Origin: Christensenella sp. UBA7597
GTDB lineage: Bacteria; Bacillota; Clostridia; Christensenellales; Borkfalkiaceae
DNA: 5,634 nt
Direction: 5' to 3'
NCBI GenBank assembly: GCA_002474405.1
Contig: DLQW01000007.1
Span: 277 to 5,910 of the forward strand
Positions 1-4,704 of the stretch are shown here, one piece after another. A program made the translations under genes and the position numbers. Position 1 is the first letter of the stretch. Every line of letters starts with the position of its first letter. Below the pieces are notes generated by a model. The model worked only from the letters and a program-made list of their open reading frames with translations, did not search any database and was not told where the DNA came from.

Positions 1-2172
1 TTTCAGCCACTCCGATTCGCCGGGGTTAATATCTTCCTTGTCGGTTACCGCAATCGACTTGTATCCCACGGCATATCCGCCGCCCGGCGTAGTATCTTTA
101 AACACGCCGAACACAATATAATTGCCGCTTTCCACAGGCATAAACGATTTCGCGCTCGCATCCCATTCGTACTTGTTGGAAGGCGCGTTCTCTTCGCTCA
201 CCTTGTCGCGGTATTCCTCGATCTTGCGCAGCACCACTCTTCCGTCCGCGGAAGCCTTCGTAAAATCTTCCGCTTTCAGCTCGTTCCCCGTGGAATCCAG
301 CTTCTGCGCCAGCGCGGCTACATATCTTTCCGCCGCCTGTTCTACGGTTGCCGCGCCCGAAAGGTCCACCGACGTCAGCGACGTCAGATCGCTCGTGCTC
401 AGTCTGAACTTTCCGGAAAACAGTTCGTTGAAATACGCAAGGTCGAAATAATACAAGCCGTATTCGCTGTTCGCCGCCGTTCCGCCTTTCACCGTAAACG
501 ATACGTCCGAATATTTCACGCCGATCAGCCCCGTATCCGAACGCGAACTCTTCGTGCCGTCGTCGATATAAATTTTCTTCTGCTTCGTAATCGTAAACGA
601 GAACGTAGGCAGTTCGTCATGCTCCCAGATATTATCTGTGGTAATTTCTTCCGCTTCCGTTTCTCCGTCTTTCACCGATTTCGTAACGTTCCCCGTACGA
701 TCGGTGGCAAACAGCTTGAATTCGTACACACCGGGGTTATCCAGCGAAAGTTTCAGGCTGCTGATCGAAACGTTCGAAGTGTTCGATGCGGAAGTGCTCT
801 TCGGTAACTTGTAGCAAAGCGTATACTTCATCGACTTGTAGCCGGTGGAATTATCTTCGAACAATTTTTCGGGCGAAGGCAGATAGAACGATTCGCCGCT
901 GCCCGCTTCCAGATCCTCCGTCTTTTCGTCCACGCTCTTCTGATATTCTTTCGCAAAATTGTTTTCCGTGTCCGAAAGCTTTCCGCCCGCATATACGGGC
1001 GCTTCCTCGTCGTCCTTCACGGCAATCAGCGAAAGCTGCGTATTCGCCTCGTCTTTCAGCTGCTTCACCTGCACGTCTTTCAGATACCACGCCGCATACG
1101 CCGTAGCCGCTTTCTTGTCCTCATCCTCGGCGCCCTTCGTGTGCGTGGAATCGGCAAGCGTGTATTTCACCGAAATATATTCGCAGCCTTCCTCGTCGTA
1201 CACCGTCGCCGTCGTATCGTCGTCTTTCTTGTACGGCAATTCCAGAATTTTCACGTTGTCCAGCGATTTGTATTCCGCGGAAGCGCTTACGGGCGTCCAC
1301 TGATAATATTCCGCCGTACTCTTCACCGAAGAACTTCTGTCCAGCACGTCTATCGTTTTCGTTTCCAGACTGAACGCTTCGCCCATCGCAGGCACGTACG
1401 TATCGTCGTCGATCACCAGCACGGGCGTCGCCGTATCTTCGATTTCCTTATCGTCGTTCAGTTCAAACGACTGTCCGTTCAGCGATTTGAAAATGCAGAC
1501 GGTCTCTTCCGCGCCCTCGTTCAGTTCCGCCGTAAACGCCAGCGGCACTCTTCCGTCGTCGCCGCTCACATATCCCGCGTAATTCGAACCGATGTTCTTC
1601 ATCGTTCCGATTTCGACGCCGTTCGCCAGTACCTTGAAATCGCCCGCGTCCGTTACGCCCTCGTCGGTAATCGTCAGCGCAATGTCCGTCGTTCCCGTGC
1701 ACACCGCGACTTCTCCGCCGTCCGCGCCGTTCAGATTCGCAAAAATCGCGTCGCCCGAACGAGTGAACACAATCGTATTCGTTACCTTGTTCTTTTCCGT
1801 CGCGGTTAAAGAAGCCGTTTCCAGCGTTACGGTAAACGATTTGTAGTTAGAATCTTCCAGCGAAAATTCCGCCGTCAGATACTTCGCAACGCCCTTCGTC
1901 GCGTCCGTTTCGTCCGCTTCGAACCATTTCCACGCCATATCGCGGTTGTACGCCACTTTATCGTCCGCGTCCGTAAAGGTAAACGCAAGCTTTTTCGCGT
2001 CCGTCTTATCCGCCGTTACCGTTACGCCGCCGCTTCTCGTAAAAATCGAAGACGGCGCATACGTTGCCGCCGACGCCGTAAACACGCCCGCGGTAGCGAG
2101 CCCGAAACCGAGCGAAACGCAGCACGCCGCGCCCGCCAGAAAAATATTCAGCCGTTTTAACTTCTTGTTCAT
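1..2172 (-). CDS. Secreted acidic beta-rich surface protein, 3' end outside window
   Basis: Open frame of 724 codons from an ATG at 2172 to the window edge with no stop, so the C-terminus is missing. I do not recognise a named family. Residues 1-35 form a signal peptide: a basic start (MNKKLKR), a hydrophobic core, and an A-S-A|A cleavage site near residue 35. The mature part is rich in Thr, Ser, Asp, Glu and Lys and has few cysteines. It alternates short beta-type segments with acidic loops, as in Ig-like or other cell-surface beta-sandwich proteins. The motif [IV]FTRSG occurs at residues 43-48 and 135-140, which suggests a repeated unit of about 92 residues. Around residues 480-495 lies YEFKLFATDRTGN, a pattern common at the end of bacterial Ig-like domains. 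The visible part has no enzymatic motif and no membrane anchor; an anchor could lie beyond the edge. AAGGA sits 11 nt before the ATG, and a good promoter lies about 150 nt upstream. A role in envelope structure or adhesion is inference only. Confidence 0.85.
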   Translation of the reverse strand, partial: MNKKLKRLNIFLAGAACCVSLGFGLATAGVFTASAATYAPSSIFTRSGGVTVTADKTDAKKLAFTFTDADDKVAYNRDMAWKWFEADETDATKGVAKYLTAEFSLEDSNYKSFTVTLETASLTATEKNKVTNTIVFTRSGDAIFANLNGADGGEVAVCTGTTDIALTITDEGVTDAGDFKVLANGVEIGTMKNIGSNYAGYVSGDDGRVPLAFTAELNEGAEETVCIFKSLNGQSFELNDDKEIEDTATPVLVIDDDTYVPAMGEAFSLETKTIDVLDRSSSVKSTAEYYQWTPVSASAEYKSLDNVKILELPYKKDDDTTATVYDEEGCEYISVKYTLADSTHTKGAEDEDKKAATAYAAWYLKDVQVKQLKDEANTQLSLIAVKDDEEAPVYAGGKLSDTENNFAKEYQKSVDEKTEDLEAGSGESFYLPSPEKLFEDNSTGYKSMKYTLCYKLPKSTSASNTSNVSISSLKLSLDNPGVYEFKLFATDRTGNVTKSVKDGETEAEEITTDNIWEHDELPTFSFTITKQKKIYIDDGTKSSRSDTGLIGVKYSDVSFTVKGGTAANSEYGLYYFDLAYFNELFSGKFRLSTSDLTSLTSVDLSGAATVEQAAERYVAALAQKLDSTGNELKAEDFTKASADGRVVLRKIEEYRDKVSEENAPSNKYEWDASAKSFMPVESGNYIVFGVFKDTTPGGGYAVGYKSIAVTDKEDINPGESEWLK
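2068..2172 (-). other. Signal peptide of the surface protein (residues 1-35)
   Basis: The n-region holds K3, K4, K6 and R7. The hydrophobic stretch runs roughly from residue 8 to 31. Small residues at -3 and -1 (A33-S34-A35) precede A36, which fits signal peptidase I. The Cys pair at 17-18 lies inside the hydrophobic core and has no proper lipobox, so a lipoprotein is unlikely. Confidence 0.8.
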
Positions 2173-2320
2173 TGTAAGGTGAATCCTTCGCAAAAAATTT
2201 TTATCCCGCCGCTCCGGTTTTTCGTTTTTCTGGGGTGCTTGTCCGCGTATGCGGCGCTTGTTTCCCGTCCTTCCCGCAAAAACCGTTTAACGGCTTAAAA
2301 AGACTATTTTACAAGTCCTT
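2173..2320 (-). other. Leader (5' UTR) of the surface-protein gene
   Basis: If transcription starts about 7 nt after the -10 box, the leader is roughly 150 nt long. It holds a short near-palindrome (CCGTT T AACGG, 2283-2293), a CCGC/GCGG mini-hairpin around 2242-2253, and an A/T-rich stretch just before the ribosome binding site. I see no known riboswitch fold. The length leaves room for post-transcriptional control, but nothing visible proves it. Confidence 0.4.
2184..2188 (-). promoter_or_regulatory. Ribosome binding site of the surface-protein gene
   Basis: AAGGA on the minus strand lies 11 nt before the ATG at 2172. The spacing is slightly long. The ATG is still the best start because the signal peptide begins directly at it. 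Confidence 0.55.
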
Positions 2321-2334
2321 TATACTATTTTACA
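2303..2334 (-). repeat. Pair of 11-bp direct repeats over the -10 box and start site
   Basis: The minus-strand sequence TGTAAAATAGT occurs exactly at 2334-2324 and again at 2313-2303, a 21-bp period or about two helical turns. The first copy contains the -10 box. The second lies just downstream of the predicted transcription start. This geometry fits a tandem operator bound on one DNA face. A second overlapping -10 element is the other option, but the second copy has no -35 box at the right distance. Confidence 0.6.
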
Positions 2335-2355
2335 CCCTCGCGCGCGTTTTGTCAA
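2327..2355 (-). promoter_or_regulatory. Vegetative (sigma-A type) promoter of the surface-protein gene
   Basis: On the minus strand a perfect -35 box TTGACA (2355-2350) is followed by a 17-bp spacer and a -10 box TAAAAT (2332-2327, 5 of 6 consensus bases). The expected start of transcription is near 2320. The spacer is unusually G+C-rich (alternating CG). The -10 box lies inside the first of two 11-bp direct repeats, so a DNA-binding protein at these repeats would affect initiation. Confidence 0.75.
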
Positions 2356-2358
2356 TCG

Positions 2359-2387
2359 CATTTAGCGAAAAACGTGAGATTTGTCAA
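2359..2387 (-). promoter_or_regulatory. Possible second, upstream promoter of the surface-protein gene
   Basis: A second perfect TTGACA on the minus strand (2387-2382) is followed after 17 bp by TAAATG (2364-2359), a poor -10 box. The -35 boxes of the two candidates lie 32 bp apart in the shared context TTGACAAA. The -10 box overlaps the left copy of the 15-bp repeat. This may be a real weak promoter or chance. Confidence 0.25.
2360..2374 (+). repeat. Left copy of the 15-bp direct repeat bracketing the small-gene module
   Basis: ATTTAGCGAAAAACG is identical to 3762-3776 and in the same orientation, 1402 bp apart. The two copies enclose the four small genes and their terminators and no part of the neighbouring long genes. 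They could be attachment-site cores or a long target-site duplication. Confidence 0.6.
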
Positions 2388-2532
2388 ACATTTTTCAGTA
2401 GTTTTTTGAAAATTTTTGAAATTTTTTTTAGAAAGTGCCAAAAGCACCGAAAAAAGTACAATGAAAAAGCCTTTAAGCCTCTTAATTATACCTTTTCCGA
2501 AGAAAAAAGTCAAACATATCGCTTAAAAGCCT
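2388..2532. other. A/T-rich non-coding stretch
   Basis: Long A and T runs (2389-2431 and 2454-2516) separate the surface-protein promoter region from the terminator of the small-gene module. A 4-bp hairpin GTGC/GCAC sits near 2437-2449. I see no convincing gene: the plus-strand ATG at 2461 has no ribosome binding site and gives only a 21-residue peptide. Nothing else here is supported. Confidence 0.5.
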
Positions 2533-2569
2533 ACGACAAAACCCTCCACCGCCGTGGAGGTCGTTTTTT
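2533..2569. terminator. Intrinsic terminator downstream of the small-gene operon
   Basis: A perfect 7-bp stem CCTCCAC/GTGGAGG (2543-2549 with 2554-2560) has a CGCC loop and an outer ACGA/TCGT pairing (2533-2536 with 2561-2564). Read on the plus strand it is followed by six T. Read on the minus strand it is followed by GTTTTGT, a weaker T-tract. It begins about 20 nt after the stop of the 102-aa gene, so it most likely ends that operon while also blocking rightward transcription. Confidence 0.75.
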
Positions 2570-2584
2570 ATTCAGTTGCAGCAG

Positions 2585-2893
2585 TTACGCCGCTTTTTTC
2601 AGAAAACGGATTCTAAACTCATTATCGTTTTCGTCCTTAAACCCGTTTTGCTTATAATCTTCCGTAAGTTCGGCACGCTTTTGCAGCGGTGTGAGCCATA
2701 CGCGCTTTCCCTCACGATTTCTGAGCGAGGAATGCGGGCGATTATTGTAGCGATTGAGCCAGTTCGCCATTTTTTCTTTCAGTTCCTCAAACGTGGAATA
2801 TTGCAAGTGATTATAAATAGCCTCCAAATAAAACGCAGGGTGCGTATAATTTGTTTTATAGGTTACAAGTTTTGTAATTCTCGCCTCTTTCAT
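2585..2893 (-). CDS. 102-aa protein with DDE transposase/integrase-like C-terminal segment
   Basis: Residues 26-75 resemble the extreme C-terminal part of the integrase core of IS3/IS481-type DDE transposases: a helix (YSTFEELKEKMANWL), then YNNRPHSSL at 49-57, then a WLTPLQKRAEL stretch in the place of the usual TP-containing tail. The catalytic Asp, Asp and Glu that should lie upstream are absent, so it cannot be an active transposase. Residues 1-25 (MKEARITKLVTYKTNYTHPA...) do not look like the part that normally precedes this segment. The gene may be a fusion of a small host gene with a transposase tail, or a domesticated fragment. I chose the ATG at 2893 because it overlaps the upstream stop as ATGA and has GAGG 7 nt before it. 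The in-frame ATG at 2956 would overlap the upstream gene by 67 nt. The start is translationally coupled to the 70-aa gene. Confidence 0.65.
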   Translation of the reverse strand: MKEARITKLVTYKTNYTHPAFYLEAIYNHLQYSTFEELKEKMANWLNRYNNRPHSSLRNREGKRVWLTPLQKRAELTEDYKQNGFKDENDNEFRIRFLKKAA

Positions 2894-3102
2894 TGACCTA
2901 CCTCGTTTTTCTCTACTGCTTTGATTGATTCGACCTTGCAGCCGCCTAACGCGCATATACGCTTTACTGCGGCGATTGCCGATTTTTCAGTCGTTCTTGC
3001 GTTTCCAAGCGGTGCAAAAGTATACGAACCGTCCGCGTTTTGATTTGAAAAATTGTTTGTCCGTCCACTCAGAAATACCGTAATTTTGTATCTTTTATCC
3101 AT
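2890..3102 (-). CDS. Hypothetical 70-aa protein
   Basis: I do not recognise a family. It starts with a short beta-type segment (KITVFLSG, 5-12), has an Asn-rich middle (residues 16-23), and a likely helix (TEKSAIAAVKRICALGG, 38-54) with Cys50 and Cys55, then a short strand (KVESIKAVEK). It is soluble, with no signal peptide or membrane segment. It starts 7 nt after the stop of the 115-aa gene with AAGG 5 nt before the ATG. Its stop overlaps the next start as ATGA. This tight packing is the main evidence that it is a real gene. Confidence 0.65.
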   Translation of the reverse strand: MDKRYKITVFLSGRTNNFSNQNADGSYTFAPLGNARTTEKSAIAAVKRICALGGCKVESIKAVEKNEVGQ

Positions 3103-3109
3103 AGCCGCC

Positions 3110-3457
3110 TTAAAGCCCCACCATTACGTCGCGAACGATTGCCGAAAGAGAATCTGCCGTAACGTTTACGTCTGTCGTATAGCCGTTCTCGTAAATAAGC
3201 GTTACAATTTCGTCGTGTTCGCTGGTTTTTCGATAGACAACGTTTACAACACCAATACCCAACGCCACTACAAGCGGTTTCAAATACTTGTCTACAAATG
3301 CAGGTTTATCCTCTTTTTCGTATGTTGCGCTCTGACCGAACAACGTAATAAGAGAGTTCTCACGCCCTGTGAGCGGCAGTCCGAGTGTTTGTTTTACCAT
3401 TGCCCGCCTTAAATCTTCTTTGAAAATTCCGAATTGCTTTACCGTCTGAGTGTTCAT
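3110..3457 (-). CDS. Hypothetical 115-aa protein of the small-gene module
   Basis: I do not recognise a family. The N-terminal third is probably helical and basic (FKEDLRRAMVKQTLGLPLTGRE, about 12-33). A hydrophobic stretch (PLVVALGIGVVNVVY, 61-75) is borderline for a membrane segment and could be a buried strand instead. The C-terminal part (EIVTLIYENGYTTDVNVTADSLSAIVRDVM, 83-112) looks alpha/beta. GGAGG lies 8 nt before the ATG. The gene starts 17 nt after the ribbon-helix-helix gene and ends 7 nt before the 70-aa gene, so it sits in the same operon. The first residues up to the possible membrane stretch show no signal peptide. Confidence 0.75.
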   Translation of the reverse strand: MNTQTVKQFGIFKEDLRRAMVKQTLGLPLTGRENSLITLFGQSATYEKEDKPAFVDKYLKPLVVALGIGVVNVVYRKTSEHDEIVTLIYENGYTTDVNVTADSLSAIVRDVMVGL

Positions 3458-3474
3458 TTTTATTGCCTCCGTTT

Positions 3475-3645
3475 TTAATCGTTGTGATTTGCGATATACT
3501 CTTTAAGCGCGATTCTTAAAATGTCGCTGAACGTCAACTCTTGCGCTTTTGCGATTGCCGTTGCGGTTGCGTAGGTGTCTTTGTTTATCCATACGCCGAT
3601 TTGAATTTTGTCGCCGCGCATTTTCTTCGTGTTCTTCGTTGCCAT
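3475..3645 (-). CDS. Small ribbon-helix-helix (CopG/Arc-like) DNA-binding protein, 56 aa
   Basis: Reads MATKNTKKMRGDKIQIGVWI and on to ...KEYIANHND, then TAA. The layout is that of a ribbon-helix-helix protein: a basic tail, a beta-strand (DKIQIGVWI, 12-20), helix 1 (KDTYATATAIAKAQE, 22-36), a turn at L37-T38, and helix 2 (FSDILRIALKEYIAN, 39-53). Such proteins dimerise through the strand and bind tandem operators. Typical roles are autorepression, plasmid copy or partition control, and antitoxins. The start is fixed by a very strong GAGGAGG (3652-3658) 6 nt before the ATG. It is the first gene of the four-gene operon and directly follows two tandem terminators. I infer that it regulates its own operon. 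A toxin partner is not evident, although the 115-aa product is in the right position. Confidence 0.8.
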   Translation of the reverse strand: MATKNTKKMRGDKIQIGVWINKDTYATATAIAKAQELTFSDILRIALKEYIANHND

Positions 3646-3651
3646 ATCGTA

Positions 3652-3658
3652 CCTCCTC
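3652..3658 (-). promoter_or_regulatory. Strong ribosome binding site of the ribbon-helix-helix gene
   Basis: GAGGAGG on the minus strand, 6 nt before the ATG at 3645. It is the best Shine-Dalgarno match in the window and decides the start. I see only a weak promoter candidate just upstream: TTAACT (3692-3687) and TATATT (3670-3665) with a 16-bp gap, which would lie partly inside the terminator hairpin. Confidence 0.7.
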
Positions 3659-3669
3659 GTTTTGAATAT

Positions 3670-3702
3670 AAAAAAATAGGCTTACCAGTTAAGGTAAACC
3701 TA
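3670..3702 (-). terminator. Intrinsic terminator, promoter-proximal copy of a tandem pair
   Basis: On the minus strand TAGGTTTACC pairs with GGTAAGCCTA over 10 bp including one G-U, around the loop TTAACT, followed by seven T (3676-3670). This is a textbook intrinsic terminator only 25 bp before the ribbon-helix-helix start codon. Confidence 0.85.
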
Positions 3703-3714
3703 CTTGCGAGCAAT

Positions 3715-3748
3715 AAAAAAATGGGCTCACCGTTTACTGGCAAGTCCA
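3715..3748 (-). terminator. Intrinsic terminator, distal copy of the tandem pair
   Basis: On the minus strand TGGACTTGCC pairs with GGTGAGCCCA (9 of 10 positions, two of them G-U) around a 7-nt loop, followed by seven T (3721-3715). It is related to the other terminator at 45-bp spacing: ATAAAAAAAT.GGCT.ACC on the plus strand is shared. It should end readthrough from the pseudouridine synthase operon about 110 nt after that stop codon. Confidence 0.75.
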
Positions 3749-3761
3749 TTGTATAATATCA

Positions 3762-3776
3762 ATTTAGCGAAAAACG
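3762..3776 (+). repeat. Right copy of the 15-bp direct repeat bracketing the small-gene module
   Basis: ATTTAGCGAAAAACG, identical to 2360-2374. It lies between the pseudouridine synthase stop codon and the tandem terminators. It overlaps a 14-bp perfect palindrome AAAAACGCGTTTTT (3770-3783) that the left copy lacks. Confidence 0.6.
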
Positions 3777-3855
3777 CGTTTTTTCTGTATGTTTTCGCCC
3801 TTTTTTCATCTTTTTTTAATCGGACGAAACCTAACTTTGCCGGATTTCCCGCGTC

Positions 3856-4704
3856 TTACGCGTTTTTCTCTTTCAGCCCAGCAAGATTTTCCACGTCGAA
3901 ATTTTTCCACGGCAGTTCGTCGGGCGGAAGCGCCACAAACTTCAGCCGTTCTTTCGTAACGGGATGCGTGAACGAAAGCGAATACGCAAACAGCGCCAGC
4001 TTTCCTTTTTTCGCCGTCGCGCCGCCGTAGCGCATGTCCCCGTACACGGGGTGAGAAATCCCCGCCGTCTGCACGCGTATCTGATGCGTCCTGCCCGTAT
4101 GCAGGCGAATTTCCGCCAGCGTCAGCTTGTTTTTCACGTCAAGCACTTTATAATCCAGCTCCGCATACTTCGCCCCGTCCTCCGAGGGAGTGCAGATATA
4201 CACCATGTTGTTCACGGTATTTTTTCTCAGATAATTCGTCAGCGTGCCCCGCTCGCCTTCCACTTCGCCCACAAGCACCGCAAGATATTTCTTTTCGAAA
4301 TCGCCTTTCTGCATGCCCTCGGAAAGCCGCGCCGCCGCCTTCGAAGTTTTCGCGTACACCATCACGCCGCCCGTGGGTCTGTCCAGGCGGTGCACCAGTC
4401 CGAGGTACACGTTGCCGCTCTTTTTATACGCCTCTTTAACGTACTCTTTGATTTTGTCGAACAGATTGTCGTCCTTGCTCTCGTCCGGACAGCAACCCAG
4501 CATCTGCGGCTTCAGCGCCACGATGATATGATTGTCCTCGTATAAGATATGCAAGCCCTTTTCCGCGGCGATTTTTTCCGCTTCCGACGCCTGCTTTTCC
4601 GCTTCGTCCGTTCCCGCGGCAACCGCCGCGCCCGCCGTCGTTTCTTCCGCGCCCGCGACTTCCGCGTTTTTCCAAGTTTCCGAGCCGATTTTATCTTCCG
4701 CCAT
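3856..4704 (-). CDS. RluA-family RNA pseudouridine synthase
   Basis: 282 aa. Isomerises uridine to pseudouridine in structured RNA; the target (23S rRNA or tRNA) cannot be told from the sequence. The catalytic core runs from about residue 51 (LHILYEDNHIIVALKP) to 265. The signature HRLDRPTGG at 105-113 holds the catalytic Asp108. Y140 in the EKKYLAV block and GRTHQIRV (204-211) are the other conserved family elements, followed by YGDMRYGG (221-228). There is no S4 RNA-binding domain. Residues 1-48 are a low-complexity Ala/Glu-rich extension, unusual for the family and possibly an annotation-sensitive start. The ATG at 4704 has GGGAGG 11 nt upstream and overlaps the methyltransferase stop by 14 nt, so translation is probably coupled. 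Internal starts nearer residue 49 lack a visible methionine, which favours keeping the extension. Cytoplasmic. Confidence 0.92.
   Translation of the reverse strand: MAEDKIGSETWKNAEVAGAEETTAGAAVAAGTDEAEKQASEAEKIAAEKGLHILYEDNHIIVALKPQMLGCCPDESKDDNLFDKIKEYVKEAYKKSGNVYLGLVHRLDRPTGGVMVYAKTSKAAARLSEGMQKGDFEKKYLAVLVGEVEGERGTLTNYLRKNTVNNMVYICTPSEDGAKYAELDYKVLDVKNKLTLAEIRLHTGRTHQIRVQTAGISHPVYGDMRYGGATAKKGKLALFAYSLSFTHPVTKERLKFVALPPDELPWKNFDVENLAGLKEKNA

Larger units (their letters stand above)
3668..3750 (-). repeat. Tandem diverged repeat of about 38 bp (45-bp period) carrying both terminators
   Basis: Positions 3668-3705 and 3713-3750 share the A-tract, the GGCT-ACC arm and the stem-loop layout, but the loops and opposite arms differ. 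The divergence keeps base pairing largely intact, which suggests that the RNA structure is selected. Confidence 0.6.

Noticed and set aside
1141..1809. A 222-codon plus-strand open frame and several shorter ones antisense to the surface-protein gene
   Set aside because: The products are rich in Arg, His, Phe and Val, as expected from the opposite strand of a GC-biased coding region. They have no ribosome binding sites and lie wholly inside a convincing minus-strand gene with a signal peptide.
2118..2124. Possible lipoprotein cysteine in the signal peptide of the surface protein (C17-C18)
   Set aside because: The residues before C17 (G-A-A) do not make a lipobox, and the hydrophobic core continues beyond it to an A-S-A site.
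2461..2526. A short plus-strand peptide starting MKKPLSLLII
   Set aside because: No ribosome binding site, only 21 residues, and no promoter at a suitable distance.
2235..2657. A 140-codon plus-strand open frame across the A/T-rich intergenic region
   Set aside because: It reads Phe- and Lys-rich low complexity, crosses the surface-protein promoter and a strong terminator hairpin, and ends inside the 102-aa gene.
2585..2956. Longer form of the transposase-tailed gene starting at 2956 (123 residues)
   Set aside because: It would overlap the 70-aa gene by 67 nt, its extra residues are Arg-rich and lack a ribosome binding site, while the start at 2893 has GAGG and an ATGA junction.
3751..3762. 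TATAAT on the plus strand near 3752 as a promoter
   Set aside because: No -35 box at 16-18 bp and no plus-strand gene downstream; both following genes run the other way.
3964..4545. A 193-codon plus-strand open frame antisense to the pseudouridine synthase
   Set aside because: Arg/His-rich shadow frame with no recognisable domain. The opposite strand carries all conserved RluA motifs.
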